The notes under the pieces: model-generated | Told to the model about the DNA's origin: nothing | The model's input: the letters and a program-made list of their open reading frames with translations, nothing else | The model's database searches: none | DNA from: Lachnospiraceae bacterium | GTDB taxonomy: Bacteria; Bacillota; Clostridia; Lachnospirales; Lachnospiraceae | Length of the DNA stretch: 62,242 nt | NCBI GenBank assembly: GCA_024699045.1 | Contig: JAILQK010000133.1 | Location: 1-62,242, forward strand | Reading direction: 5' to 3' | In this document: in pieces, positions 44,789-54,370 of the stretch | Layout of the letters: each line of letters begins with the position of its first letter | How positions within the stretch are numbered: the stretch's first letter is position 1 | Translations under genes and position numbers: made by a program

Positions 44789-45813
44789 AGACTGCGGTAC
44801 TCATACCATGCTATAACGAAGCCAAATCCATAAAAAAGGTGGTTGAAGACTTTAAGACCACAATGCCGGATGCGGAGATATATGTCTATGACAATAATTC
44901 TACCGACGGAACAGACGAGGTTGCAAGAGAAGCCGGTGCAGTCGTCAGATACGAGACCAGGCAGGGCAAGGGGAATGTCATAAGGACGATGTTCCGGGAA
45001 ATAGAGGCAGACTGTTATATCATCGTTGATGGAGACAACACTTATCCGGCAGCGTTTGCCCCGGGTTTTCGGAGAATGATCCTTTCGGGCGAGGCGGACA
45101 TGGTCATAGGAGACCGCCTCTCATCCAGTTACTTTACGGAAAATAAAAGGCGTTTTCATAATTTTGGAAACGTACTTGTGCGGTGGCTGATCAATCATTT
45201 GTTCCATGCCGGGATCAGTGATATCATGACCGGCGCCCGGGCTTTTTCGAGAGATTTTGTGAAGAGTTTCGCGGTTTTTTCCAAAGGCTTTGAGATCGAG
45301 ACGGAAATGACCATCTTTGCTCTTGAGAATAATTTTAAGATATCGGAGGTTCCCATAGAGTACAGAGACCGGGATTCGGATAATCCTTCAAAGCTATCGA
45401 CATACTCCGACGGATATAAAGTGATAAAGACGATCTTCAGACTGCTGAGGGATGACAAACCGGCGGTGTTTTTCGGAACCATCGGGTTCATCACGATTCT
45501 GATAGGACTGGCGCTGTTTATTCCGATCTTTATAGAATTCCTGAATACCGGCCAGGTTCTGAAGTATCCGACACTGATAGTGATATCGGCCTTTTGGGTC
45601 ATAGGGATCTTAAGCATCTTCTCGGGGATGATATTATCTCTTGTCAATACCAGAGCCCGGCAGGAATTTGAGCGATTTATGAACATGCTGTATATATGTG
45701 ACGGGATCAGAAAAAATCTGGAGGATCCGGATGAGACAGTCGGCGGGTACGGGGCCCCGGGGACAGACCGCCTAAGGCGCAGAAAAGAATGGAAAGGCTG
45801 GAATGAACGATAG
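44785..45813 (+). CDS. DPM1-type family 2 glycosyltransferase
   Basis: The 342-aa protein has a GT-A fold: VLIPCYNEAKSI (about 5-16), YDNNSTDGTDEVA, and catalytic IVDGDNTYP with the D82-G-D84 metal site. DIMTGARAFSRDFV follows, and two membrane segments lie at about 230-255 and 268-295. Such enzymes make polyprenyl-phosphate-linked sugars on the cytoplasmic face. It overlaps the GT-C-like gene by 4 nt, suggesting a donor and transferase pair. Sugar and acceptor are unknown. Confidence 0.85.
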   Translation: MKTAVLIPCYNEAKSIKKVVEDFKTTMPDAEIYVYDNNSTDGTDEVAREAGAVVRYETRQGKGNVIRTMFREIEADCYIIVDGDNTYPAAFAPGFRRMILSGEADMVIGDRLSSSYFTENKRRFHNFGNVLVRWLINHLFHAGISDIMTGARAFSRDFVKSFAVFSKGFEIETEMTIFALENNFKISEVPIEYRDRDSDNPSKLSTYSDGYKVIKTIFRLLRDDKPAVFFGTIGFITILIGLALFIPIFIEFLNTGQVLKYPTLIVISAFWVIGILSIFSGMILSLVNTRARQEFERFMNMLYICDGIRKNLEDPDETVGGYGAPGTDRLRRRKEWKGWNER

Positions 45814-45819
45814 CTGCCT

Positions 45820-46590
45820 ATGCCCAGAAGGATAATGCTTACAATAGCATATGACGGAACGGATTATCATGGATTTGCACGCCTTAAAGAAGATCCGGAT
45901 ACCATCGAGGGAAACATAGACAGGGCAATAAAAAAAGTTACCGGAGAAACGGTGGAGATCACGGGGGCATCCAGAACGGATTCAGGAGTGCATGCCCTTT
46001 GCAATGCGGCAGTCTTTGATACGGAAAGCTCCGTTCCGGCATTTAACTTTACCGATGCATTGAATACAAAACTTCCCCCGGACATAAGGATAAGGAGATC
46101 GACAGAGGTTCCCGGGGATTTTCATCCAAGGCATACCGATACCCTGAAGACCTACCGGTATGAGATAGATAACGAGAGGACGGCGGATCCTTTAAGATCC
46201 AGGTATTCAATGCTTGTCGGATATGCACTTGATACAGACAGTATGAACAGGGCCGGCGCAGAGCTTGTTGGGGAGCATGATTTCAAGAGTTTCTGTTCGG
46301 TTCATACACAGGCTGCATCGACTGTCAGAACCGTTACCGGGATCGAAGTCATACGGGACGGAACATGTTCCGAACGTATTTATATCATGGTGCGGGGACA
46401 TGGTTTTTTGTACAATATGGTAAGGATAATAGCGGGCACTCTCATAGATGTAGGGCGGGGAAGACTTGCTCCGGAGGATGTGACTGATATATTATATGCG
46501 GCGGACAGGACAAAGAATCCCTGCCCTACCGCGGAAGCAAAGGGACTTACGCTAATGGATATCGAGTTTTTGGGATTGGAGGACAGGTGA
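45820..46590 (+). CDS. truA: tRNA pseudouridine(38-40) synthase
   Basis: TruA makes pseudouridine in the anticodon arm. The 256-aa protein has [13 protein letters not shown], the catalytic [18 protein letters not shown] segment (Asp about 60), and the closing [25 protein letters not shown] 45820 (MPRRIM) fits the family; ATG 45835 has a better AGAAGG site and would shorten it by five residues. It ends on the stop that overlaps the next gene. Confidence 0.95.
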   Translation: MPRRIMLTIAYDGTDYHGFARLKEDPDTIEGNIDRAIKKVTGETVEITGASRTDSGVHALCNAAVFDTESSVPAFNFTDALNTKLPPDIRIRRSTEVPGDFHPRHTDTLKTYRYEIDNERTADPLRSRYSMLVGYALDTDSMNRAGAELVGEHDFKSFCSVHTQAASTVRTVTGIEVIRDGTCSERIYIMVRGHGFLYNMVRIIAGTLIDVGRGRLAPEDVTDILYAADRTKNPCPTAEAKGLTLMDIEFLGLEDR

Positions 46591-48881
46591 TGGCAGTTAT
46601 TGACGATGCGATAAAAGTAAAGGGACACGGGGCATACCTTATAAAGGGAAAAGAATTCAGCGACACCTCGGATATTTCAAGAGATGAGGCATTAAAGGGA
46701 ACCATGGCATATGGGATACTCAGATCGCATAACATGTCAGACAATATGGATTCATTGAATATTAAATTTGACTGTCTGACATCACATGACATCACTTATG
46801 TCGGTATAATACAGACACTGAGAGCGTCCGGGATAGAAAGATTTCCTGTGCCGTATATACTTACGAACTGTCATAATTCATTATGCGCAGTCGGCGGGAC
46901 CATCAATGAGGATGATCATGTCTTCGGACTTTCCGCAGCAAAACGTTACGGCGGAGTTTATGTCCCCCCTCATCAGGCTGTTATTCATCAGTATGCAAGG
47001 GAGATGCTCGCCGGATGCGGAAAGATGATACTCGGGTCAGATTCGCATACCCGGTACGGTGCTCTGGGAACGATGGCCATGGGAGAAGGAGGCGGTGAAC
47101 TGGTAAAACAGCTGTTGTCGCAGACCTATGATATCAGACGGCCTGAAGTAGTATCGATCCATCTGACCGGAACTCCGGGATACGGGGTCGGACCGCAGGA
47201 TGTGGCGCTTGCCCTGATCGGAAAGCTTTTTGCCGACGGAACGGTTAAAAACAAGGTAATGGAGTTTACCGGGCCGGGAGTCGGAGCGTTATCAGTGGAT
47301 TTTCGTATCGGAGTTGATGTGATGACCACAGAGACAACATGCCTTTCCTCAATCTGGGAGACAGATGAGAAAACGGAAGAATGGCTTGCACTCCACGGCA
47401 GGGCAGATGATTACAGGGAACTGAAGCCGGCGGATATCGCCTGGTATGACGAAGTGGTCGAGGTTGATCTTGGCAGGATCAGGCCGATGATCGCCATGCC
47501 GTTCCATCCTTCCAATGCATACGCGATAGATGAAGTCAATGCGAACCTGAAGGATGTGCTTCATGAGGTTGAGGAGAGAGCTGAGGTGTCGTTTGGAGGA
47601 AGAGTCCGTGTGGATCTGACAAAAAAGGTTCATGACGGCAAGCTTCTCGTGGATCAGGGGATAATAGCCGGTTGTGCGGGAGGAGGATTCGAAAATCTCT
47701 GTGCGGCAGCGGATATACTTGAAGGCGCAGATATCGGATCGGACGAGTTTACCATGAGTGTATACCCGGCCTCGATGCCGGTTTATGCCGAGCTTGTGAA
47801 AAACGGCGCCATGACCAGATTCATTGATGCCGGAGTGGTGGTGAAGACCTGTTTCTGCGGACCGTGTTTCGGAGCCGGAGATACTCCGTCCAATAATGCA
47901 TTTTCTGTCAGGCATTCGACCAGGAACTTCCCCAACAGAGAGGGATCCAAGGTGCAGAACGGCCAGATCTCATCGGTGGCCCTGATGGATGCAAGATCGA
48001 TCGCGGCTACGGCGGCAAACAAAGGGTATCTTACCGGAGCCGACAAGCTGGATGTCAGGATAGGAGAGTATAAGTATTTCTTTGACAGAAATATCTATGA
48101 AAAGCGTGTATTTGATTCAAAAGGGAAGGCAGACGAATCCAAAGATGTAGTTCTCGGCCCCAACATAAAGGACTGGCCGGAAATGGTCCCGCTTACGGAC
48201 AATCTCATGCTCCGTGTAGTGTCGGAGATCCATGACCCTGTCACTACAACGGATGAGCTGATACCTTCGGGAGAAACCTCCTCTTACAGATCCAATCCTC
48301 TGGGACTGGCAGAATTTACTCTTTCACGTAAGGATCCGGAGTATGTGGGACGGGCAAAAGCCGTCAGGATGTTTGAAGAGGCCAGGGAAAAAGGAACGGC
48401 TCATCTTGAAAAGGCTCTTGAGGGATCGGAAGACATGGGCGCGGCATGGAGCCGGATCCGAGCATCCTATGACGGAGCGGATTGGAGCAATACAGGGATA
48501 GGCTCTGTGATATTTGCCGTAAAACCCGGAGACGGCTCGGCCAGGGAACAGGCGGCGTCGTGTCAGAAAGTGCTTGGCGGATGGGCCAATATAGCAAATG
48601 AATATGCCACGAAGCGATACAGATCAAACCTGATAAACTGGGGGATGATCCCTTTTATAATACCTGAGGGAGAGCTTCCTTTCAAAAATCTAGACTATAT
48701 CTTCCTGCCCGGGATAAGAAGAGCTATAGAGGAAAAGGAAAGTGAGATAAAGGCAGTAGCCATAACCGGCGCGGGATCAAAGGAATTCAGTCTGACCATA
48801 GGAGACCTTACGGATCATGAGAGAGAGATAATCCTGGATGGCTGTCTGATCAATTTCAATCGGAAAAACCAAGCCGTTTAA
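46590..48881 (+). CDS. Aconitase-superfamily hydratase (uncharacterised subgroup)
   Basis: The 763-aa protein has the aconitase architecture: the [22 protein letters not shown] segment (about 150), an iron-sulphur set from [10 protein letters not shown] (first Cys, about 365) and [12 protein letters not shown] (other Cys, about 428), and the swivel domain with [20 protein letters not shown]. The usual GSSREH motif reads GSAREQ. It may hydrate/dehydrate a citrate-like or 2-methyl-citrate-like acid. No citrate synthase, isocitrate dehydrogenase or leuB is nearby, so substrate is unknown. ATG 46590 is 7 nt after GGAGG; a GTG at 46587 is also possible. Confidence 0.8.
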   Translation: MAVIDDAIKVKGHGAYLIKGKEFSDTSDISRDEALKGTMAYGILRSHNMSDNMDSLNIKFDCLTSHDITYVGIIQTLRASGIERFPVPYILTNCHNSLCAVGGTINEDDHVFGLSAAKRYGGVYVPPHQAVIHQYAREMLAGCGKMILGSDSHTRYGALGTMAMGEGGGELVKQLLSQTYDIRRPEVVSIHLTGTPGYGVGPQDVALALIGKLFADGTVKNKVMEFTGPGVGALSVDFRIGVDVMTTETTCLSSIWETDEKTEEWLALHGRADDYRELKPADIAWYDEVVEVDLGRIRPMIAMPFHPSNAYAIDEVNANLKDVLHEVEERAEVSFGGRVRVDLTKKVHDGKLLVDQGIIAGCAGGGFENLCAAADILEGADIGSDEFTMSVYPASMPVYAELVKNGAMTRFIDAGVVVKTCFCGPCFGAGDTPSNNAFSVRHSTRNFPNREGSKVQNGQISSVALMDARSIAATAANKGYLTGADKLDVRIGEYKYFFDRNIYEKRVFDSKGKADESKDVVLGPNIKDWPEMVPLTDNLMLRVVSEIHDPVTTTDELIPSGETSSYRSNPLGLAEFTLSRKDPEYVGRAKAVRMFEEAREKGTAHLEKALEGSEDMGAAWSRIRASYDGADWSNTGIGSVIFAVKPGDGSAREQAASCQKVLGGWANIANEYATKRYRSNLINWGMIPFIIPEGELPFKNLDYIFLPGIRRAIEEKESEIKAVAITGAGSKEFSLTIGDLTDHEREIILDGCLINFNRKNQAV

Positions 48882-49905
48882 GACCATTCAGCGCGGGCTC
48901 ATAAGAGCCCGCTTTTTTATAATACAAAACGGCTTTTGTGTGATCCCCCAATACTTCGCAGATTACTCCGCAATTATACCAGGCCGCATAAGAATCCGTT
49001 CCTGCCACCGATGAGTGATGGCATTTGGTCGCACAGGTAAATGAGGCAACGGCTTCTTCAAAACGGGCATTGTTCATATATATCAGACCGCATAGGAAGA
49101 GATAATCCGCGCTGTCGGCATACTCTTCAAATGAGGTGAGGGCCAGAGCGTCCTTGGCACGACCGGTTTCCAGCAGAGAATAGCCATAGGTTTCGATAAG
49201 CGATTCCACATATTCGTCTGCGGTGTCGGCTCCGGCATCGATGGCTTTTTCAAATGCATCCGAGGCTTCGGGATATCTCTTCTCAACGTAATAAGTCCTG
49301 CCCAGCTGAAAAAAGACATAGGGGTCGGTATCTCCGTCCGCTATCATCCTTGTAAGAAGCTCCCGGTACGATGCGGATTTTTGGAGCATCCGGTCATGGT
49401 CGGCATAGCCGGAATGCCCGAGGATGATGTCGGCATTCTCGGTCGAAAACGGAGCGCCGTCGTTTGCGGTTACCTGTTCATGAACCCTTCCTTCGAAATG
49501 AAACATCCGGTTTCTGAAGAGGCGTGTGATGCGCTCTGTATTGCTGAGAGCATTATCTTCGGAAACATAAATGTTTTCACGTATCACACGGAATGCATCA
49601 ACACGGGCCTTTTTTTCATCGAAATCGAAAGTGGTGATATATTCATCGGTGTCGATCATGAGAACCCAGTCCGAAGTTACATGCTTCAGCCCGGCGTTTC
49701 TTGCGGCGGAGTAATCCCCGGGCCATGGAAGAAAGATCTCCTTTGCGCCGTATTCAAACAGGAGCTCATCTGTTGTATCATTTTCCACAGGTGAGGGGTC
49801 GACAACGGCCACTATCTCTGATACAATTCCCCGTATGGAGGAAAGGCAGCGTTTTAGCTCGCGGCACTCCCCTCTTTTTATTATCATAGCTGCGGATATT
49901 GACAT
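48856..49905 (-). CDS. Family 2 glycosyltransferase with TPR repeats
   Basis: The 349-aa protein starts [21 protein letters not shown], the usual opening of the TPR-containing GT2 group. The donor-binding site is MIDTDEYI (about 88-95), EGRVHEQV comes at about 138, and from about residue 195 tetratricopeptide repeats follow ([25 protein letters not shown], and later [17 protein letters not shown] and [22 protein letters not shown]). ATG 49905 is set by homology and lies 7 nt after the -10 box; upstream in-frame ATGs read through promoter sequence. It is the only minus-strand gene I support. Substrate unknown; neighbours suggest surface or flagellar glycan. Confidence 0.85.
   Translation of the reverse strand: MSISAAMIIKRGECRELKRCLSSIRGIVSEIVAVVDPSPVENDTTDELLFEYGAKEIFLPWPGDYSAARNAGLKHVTSDWVLMIDTDEYITTFDFDEKKARVDAFRVIRENIYVSEDNALSNTERITRLFRNRMFHFEGRVHEQVTANDGAPFSTENADIILGHSGYADHDRMLQKSASYRELLTRMIADGDTDPYVFFQLGRTYYVEKRYPEASDAFEKAIDAGADTADEYVESLIETYGYSLLETGRAKDALALTSFEEYADSADYLFLCGLIYMNNARFEEAVASFTCATKCHHSSVAGTDSYAAWYNCGVICEVLGDHTKAVLYYKKAGSYEPALNGLKRLGFSD
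48893..48918 (+). terminator. Terminator after the hydratase
   Basis: An 8-bp GC-rich stem GCGGGCTC/GAGCCCGC (48893-48900 with 48905-48912), an ATAA loop and six T's. It lies inside the 3' end of the convergent minus-strand gene and ends the ecfA1-to-hydratase run. Confidence 0.9.
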
Positions 49906-49912
49906 ACCATAT

Positions 49913-49941
49913 ATTGTATGATACATACGGTAAATGGTCAA
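49913..49941 (-). promoter_or_regulatory. Promoter abutting the TPR-glycosyltransferase start
   Basis: On the minus strand TTGACC (49941-49936), a 17-nt spacer and TACAAT (49918-49913). The start codon begins only 7 nt after the -10 box. There is no Shine-Dalgarno. Confidence 0.65.
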
Positions 49942-50008
49942 AATATTAGGTCGCGGGTGATTGTTCAAAATTATAAACAATCTTTTTGTGAAAAATCTCT
50001 GAAACCCC

Positions 50009-50037
50009 TTGAAATACTTGACAAATCGTGATATTCT
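50009..50037 (+). promoter_or_regulatory. Candidate promoter of the FliD-like gene
   Basis: TTGAAA (50009-50014), a 17-nt spacer and TATTCT (50032-50037). A TACGATAA at 50061-50068 resembles a sigma-28 -10 box but has no matching TAAA at the proper distance. Confidence 0.45.
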
Positions 50038-50114
50038 TAAAACGTATAAATGGATTATTATACGATAAGTGTATTGTCCGCTGACTATCAAGGAGGAAAG
50101 GAGGGGACGTCAAT

Positions 50115-51416
50115 ATGGCATCATTAGCATTACAGAATGTCTATAACAATTTCTTGCCGCAGTTCATGCCCAAGAGTTCACGTTACGACACACATAAAAA
50201 AGACGAGTTAAGAGACGTATATACAGCCATAATGCGTCAGACCAAAGAGTCGCCGCTGTTCCTTCCTTTGTCCGGAGAAAATGTGATCGAGTACGCTGTC
50301 AACATGAAGGAGAATGCAAGGGATCTCAGCAATGTCATAGCTTCTCTTTCAAATGACAAGTCCTTAAATCTTCTGGATAAGAAGACGGCCTTCTCCACCG
50401 ATGAGGATGTGGCGGTTGCAAAATATATCGGAGATGATAATTCTGTCGAGGCGGATGAGGTGCCTTCGTTTGATCTCGGAGTTCGCAGGCTTGCATCAAA
50501 GCAGGTAAATATGGGGTCATACATTGATAATGGTGCAATGACGCTTGAGCCGGACACATATTCATTTGATATACATATCGGGGATACGGATTATGAGTTC
50601 CAGTTTAATGTCGAGCCGGGAGACACCAACAGGGAGATGGAAGAGAAGCTGGCAAGACTTATAAACCGAAGCAATATCGGAGTCGAGGTGTCCGTGGTAT
50701 CTGATGAAGCGGGAAGATCCGCTCTCAGGATAGAGAGTATGGCTACGGGACAGCCGGGAGAAAAAGAGACGCTGTTCAACGTGTCAGACGACAATACCAG
50801 CAAGAGGACCGGAGCGGTAGACTATTTTGGACTCGGTGAAGTAACGGAAATGCCGAAAAATGCGGAATTTTCGCTCAACGGAAATATGCATAGCGCTTAT
50901 TCCAATTCATTTACGATAGATAAGGCCTACGAGATAACACTTAAGGGATTGAGCGAGGAAGGTCAGGATGCTCATATAGGACTTCGTCCGGATGTCGAGT
51001 CGCTCATAGAAAATGTTGAGAGCCTTGTCGAAGGATATAACTCGTTCATAACCAAGGCTATGGACTATACTGAGACATATGGGCTTTCCAATAAGTTCAG
51101 GAATGAAATGAGGAGTATCCAGAATGTATATCGTAACGAGCTGGATGCGATCGGGCTTAGTTTTAAGGAAAGCGGAGAGCTGGAGATAGACGATAAATAT
51201 CTGAGAGCTGCGGCATTTGAAGGTGATCATAATGAGACTCTCAGGCCTATCACGGATTTTGCAAGTGAGATACTTTTGGAGGCAAAAAAGATATCACTGA
51301 ATCCGATGAATTATACAGACAGGATAGTAGTGGAATATAAGAACCCCGGACATAATTTTTCCAATCCTTATATCACAAGCATGTATTCCGGGATGATGTT
51401 CAGTTCTTATACATGA
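50115..51416 (+). CDS. FliD-like flagellar cap/hook-associated protein (short, divergent)
   Basis: The 433-aa protein has a FliD-like middle: SFDIHIGDTDYEFQFNVEPGDTNREMEEKLARLINRSNIGVEVSVV (two adjoining segments at about 155-195), IESMATG, a bulky EMPKNAEFSLNG segment, and ESLVEGYNSFITKA near residue 300. The C terminus has NPYITSMYSGMMFSSYT. It lacks the canonical N-terminal SGLDTDSIV-type helix of FliD, so it may be a cap variant or a FliD-related assembly factor. AGGAGG lies before the ATG. It is flanked by a divergent promoter and a bidirectional-looking terminator. Confidence 0.6.
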   Translation: MASLALQNVYNNFLPQFMPKSSRYDTHKKDELRDVYTAIMRQTKESPLFLPLSGENVIEYAVNMKENARDLSNVIASLSNDKSLNLLDKKTAFSTDEDVAVAKYIGDDNSVEADEVPSFDLGVRRLASKQVNMGSYIDNGAMTLEPDTYSFDIHIGDTDYEFQFNVEPGDTNREMEEKLARLINRSNIGVEVSVVSDEAGRSALRIESMATGQPGEKETLFNVSDDNTSKRTGAVDYFGLGEVTEMPKNAEFSLNGNMHSAYSNSFTIDKAYEITLKGLSEEGQDAHIGLRPDVESLIENVESLVEGYNSFITKAMDYTETYGLSNKFRNEMRSIQNVYRNELDAIGLSFKESGELEIDDKYLRAAAFEGDHNETLRPITDFASEILLEAKKISLNPMNYTDRIVVEYKNPGHNFSNPYITSMYSGMMFSSYT

Positions 51417-51441
51417 GTGATGACCGAAATATAATACTTAT

Positions 51442-51476
51442 AAAAAGGCGTCTGCACAAGAGCAGACGCCTTTTTT
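51442..51476 (+). terminator. Terminator after the FliD-like gene
   Basis: An 8-bp stem GGCGTCTG/CAGACGCC (51447-51454 with 51463-51470) is flanked by an A-run (51442-51446) and a T-run (51471-51476), so it could work on either strand. Confidence 0.9.
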
Positions 51477-51498
51477 CGGTCAGTATGTCATATGAAAA

Positions 51499-51527
51499 TG
51501 GACTATCGTCGATACGGGTGATACAAT
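51499..51527 (+). promoter_or_regulatory. Promoter before the O-antigen ligase-like gene
   Basis: TGGACT (51499-51504), a 17-nt spacer and TACAAT (51522-51527) with an upstream TGA (extended -10). Confidence 0.5.
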
Positions 51528-51589
51528 ACAGATTGTCGGTCGGTAGATGGGAAGGACCTGTAAAAACTGATATATCAAGAAGGTAAGAG

Positions 51590-53218
51590 ATGAGCAGAAG
51601 ACTGTCGGGAAAAAAACACGATAATATAACAGACAACACTCCACTTTCCAAAAAGGTTCTGAAAGATGTTGTCGCTATATACATATTTTTCATGTTTGCG
51701 GTATATCCGCTGTATTACGAGGATAAATACTACAACATGGGAGATGCCAAGTGGCATTTCTTCAGGTGGGTCACGCTTGTCGGACTTATCATTATGGGCA
51801 TTGTGTTTATCTGGTATCAGGCGCATCTGGTCAGAGTGGGAAAGTTTGCGAGCTTTTGGGATTTCAGGCAAACCTCCGTTACGGACCGCTTTGTGCTGGC
51901 CTATGCATTAGCTGTTTTGAGTTCTTTCCTTTTATCTCCATATAAGGCTACTACACTGATCGGTTACGACGGATGGTATATGGGGCTGATCTCTCAATTG
52001 GCGTTTGTGTTGATCTATTATTTTGTGTCCCGGTTCTGGAGATGGGATGACCTTGTATTGATCATATATCTTGTAGTATCTGCGATCGTCTTTCTCATCT
52101 GTATCCTTAACAGGTTTAAGATAGACCCGTTAGAGATGTATAAGGATCTTTCGGAATACTATTTCATATATTTTGTTTCCACGCTTGGCCAGGCGACATG
52201 GTTTTCAAGCTATATGATCCTGATGTTCCCTATGGGATTATTCTTTTTCTGGCATAGTGACAAAGGGGTAAAGTATATAGTATCCGCGTTGTATGTGCTT
52301 CTGGGGACGGTAACCATGATAGCGCAGAATTCCGATGCGGCGCTGCTGGCTTACGCGGCGATCTATCTGATCCTGTTCTGCGCTTCGTTTAATGATAACC
52401 TGAGAATGAGAAGATTTTTGGAAAGCCTCATACTTCTGTTTGCCGGATGGAAGATAATGGGGATCCTTCAGGTAGTCTGTGCGGAAAGGGCAGTAAAACT
52501 TACGGGTGCGATGCGGGCTCTGTCGGTCGGTCCCATAAGCTGGATCCTTCTTGCGATCTCTGTCGTGCTAATGGTGCTGTATCGCAGACTTATGGAGAGG
52601 GACGGCTTTGATATAGGCAGATATAAGCCGTTCAGAAGGGCAGTGCTCGTATTTACGGTATTTGCCGTGGTTGCTCTCGTCATATATGTGGCCTTAAATA
52701 CCATGGGCGTTTTTGCGGGAACGCCGTTGGAATCTAATGCCGAATATCTGGTATTCAATTACAAATGGGGAAGTGACAGGGGGCTGTCATGGATCGCCGC
52801 TGTAGGGACTTTCATCAAGACCGATCCGGTCAGGAAGCTTTTCGGCGCCGGACCTGACGGATTCTGTCATGAGGTTTATCGTTTTTATTCCGAGCCGCTT
52901 GAGGCCAAGTGGGGTGAAAGTACCATTCTTACCTGCGCTCATAACGAATGGCTTAATTCTCTGATAACGGTAGGGCTTTTGGGGATGATCACGTATGTGG
53001 GGATCTTTATAAGCGGGTTTGTCAACTGTATGCGGAAGATGTCCAGGGTGCCGGAAACTTTGGCGGTTGCTATGTGTATCGCAGCGTATATGGCACATAA
53101 TTTTTTCTGCTATCAGCAGATCATATGCACTCCGGCAATCTTTATGATAATCGGAGCGGGTGATATGCTGTGCAGATACGGGAAACGGGAAATATGGGAA
53201 CCGGAAGGCGATATATAA
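51590..53218 (+). CDS. O-antigen ligase/polymerase-like membrane protein
   Basis: The 542-aa protein has about 11-12 membrane segments. The large extracytoplasmic loop near the C terminus (about 395-455) contains RGLSWIAAVGTFIKTDP, FGAGPDGFCHEVY and the conserved CAHNEWLNSLITVGLLG, the hallmark of the Wzy/WaaL (O-antigen ligase) superfamily. Such proteins join or polymerise lipid-linked glycans outside the membrane. Gram-positive members act on surface polysaccharides or glycoproteins. AGAAGG precedes the ATG. A UDP-galactopyranose mutase gene follows. Confidence 0.8.
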   Translation: MSRRLSGKKHDNITDNTPLSKKVLKDVVAIYIFFMFAVYPLYYEDKYYNMGDAKWHFFRWVTLVGLIIMGIVFIWYQAHLVRVGKFASFWDFRQTSVTDRFVLAYALAVLSSFLLSPYKATTLIGYDGWYMGLISQLAFVLIYYFVSRFWRWDDLVLIIYLVVSAIVFLICILNRFKIDPLEMYKDLSEYYFIYFVSTLGQATWFSSYMILMFPMGLFFFWHSDKGVKYIVSALYVLLGTVTMIAQNSDAALLAYAAIYLILFCASFNDNLRMRRFLESLILLFAGWKIMGILQVVCAERAVKLTGAMRALSVGPISWILLAISVVLMVLYRRLMERDGFDIGRYKPFRRAVLVFTVFAVVALVIYVALNTMGVFAGTPLESNAEYLVFNYKWGSDRGLSWIAAVGTFIKTDPVRKLFGAGPDGFCHEVYRFYSEPLEAKWGESTILTCAHNEWLNSLITVGLLGMITYVGIFISGFVNCMRKMSRVPETLAVAMCIAAYMAHNFFCYQQIICTPAIFMIIGAGDMLCRYGKREIWEPEGDI

Positions 53219-53233
53219 GGTATGGGAGGTAAA

Positions 53234-54355
53234 ATGTACGATTATCTGATTGTCGGAGCGGGTCTGTTCGGAGCGGTTGTGGCACGTGAACTGACTGATG
53301 CGGGAAAGAGAGTCCTTGTCATAGATCGAAGGGATCATGTTGCGGGAAATACATATACCGAAAGAGCAGAAGGGATAAATGTACATCGATACGGGGCTCA
53401 TATTTTTCATACAAACGATCCTGTTTCGTGGAAGTATGTGAATCGTTTTGCTGAATTCAACCGTTATACCAACTCGCCGATTGCCGATTACAAGGGAGAA
53501 TTGTATTCTCTTCCCTTTAATATGTATACCTTTAATAAAATGTGGGGGGTGGTGACCCCGGAAGAAGCTGCAAAAAAAATAGAGGAGCAGAGGCAGGAGA
53601 TCAAAGGGGAACCGCGAAATCTCGAGGAACAGGCAATATCACTGGTTGGAAGGGATATTTATGAGAAGCTGATAAAGGGATATACGGAAAAGCAGTGGGG
53701 GAGACAGTGCAGTGAACTGCCGTCATTCATAATAAAAAGACTCCCGGTAAGGTTTACGTACGATAATAATTACTTTAATGCCCTGTATCAGGGAATACCG
53801 AAAGGCGGCTACACAAAGCTTGTACAGAACATGTTATCCGGAATAGATACAGAGCTTGGGACTGACTTCCTTAAGGACAGGGATGCTCTTAGGGCAAGGG
53901 CCGGACGGTTGATCTATACCGGGCCTATAGACGCATATTTTGATTACAGTCTGGGACATTTGGAGTATCGATCGCTCCGCTTTGAGACTGAGCTTCTGGA
54001 TATCCCGAATTATCAGGGGAACGCAGTGGTGAACTATACCGACAGAGAGACCCCATGGACAAGGCTTATAGAGCATAAATGGTTCGAATTCGGAAAAGAT
54101 GAGGACGGAAACGATCTGCCGAAGACGGTGATATCCAAAGAGTACAGTATGGACTGGCATCCGGGAGACGAACCATACTATCCGGTAAACGACGAGGAGA
54201 ACGGAAGGCTGTATCGGGAGTACAGACAGCTTGCCGACAGGGAGAAGGATGTCATTTTCGGAGGACGTCTCGGAGAATACAAATATTACGATATGGATCA
54301 GGTTGTCTCAAAGGCGCTGGAAGTCTCGCACTGTTTGACAGTCCCCCAAAATTAA
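53234..54355 (+). CDS. glf: UDP-galactopyranose mutase
   Basis: The flavoenzyme makes UDP-galactofuranose for surface glycans. The 373-aa protein has the FAD Rossmann motif VGAGLFG (about 7-13), RRDHVAGN, the GAHIFHTNDPVSWKYVNRF segment, and the C-terminal GRLGEYKYYDMDQVV loop with conserved arginines. ATG 53234 follows GGGAGG closely and gives the family start MYDYLIVGAG; the ATG at 53222 is less likely. It follows the ligase-like gene by 15 nt, so Galf probably goes into a glycan handled there. Confidence 0.95.
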   Translation: MYDYLIVGAGLFGAVVARELTDAGKRVLVIDRRDHVAGNTYTERAEGINVHRYGAHIFHTNDPVSWKYVNRFAEFNRYTNSPIADYKGELYSLPFNMYTFNKMWGVVTPEEAAKKIEEQRQEIKGEPRNLEEQAISLVGRDIYEKLIKGYTEKQWGRQCSELPSFIIKRLPVRFTYDNNYFNALYQGIPKGGYTKLVQNMLSGIDTELGTDFLKDRDALRARAGRLIYTGPIDAYFDYSLGHLEYRSLRFETELLDIPNYQGNAVVNYTDRETPWTRLIEHKWFEFGKDEDGNDLPKTVISKEYSMDWHPGDEPYYPVNDEENGRLYREYRQLADREKDVIFGGRLGEYKYYDMDQVVSKALEVSHCLTVPQN

Positions 54356-54363
54356 GCGAGAAT
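54335..54363 (+). promoter_or_regulatory. Promoter overlapping the end of glf and abutting tsaE
   Basis: A perfect TTGACA (54335-54340), a 17-nt spacer and GAGAAT (54358-54363, four of six consensus bases). The ATG of tsaE is 7 nt further on, so the transcript could be leaderless. Confidence 0.45.
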
Positions 54364-54370
54364 AAAAAAT

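Noticed and set aside
49959-49987. Terminator-like hairpin GATTGTT/AACAATC with T-run
   Set aside because: It is a weak 7-bp A/T-rich stem and lies between divergent promoters with no upstream plus-strand gene to terminate.
50061-50068. Sigma-28 promoter for the FliD-like gene
   Set aside because: TACGATAA resembles the -10 box, but the -35 position (50042-50045) does not match TAAA.
49906-50091. 62-residue N-terminal extension of the minus-strand glycosyltransferase
   Set aside because: It would translate the promoter region, has no Shine-Dalgarno, and the family opening starts at 49905.
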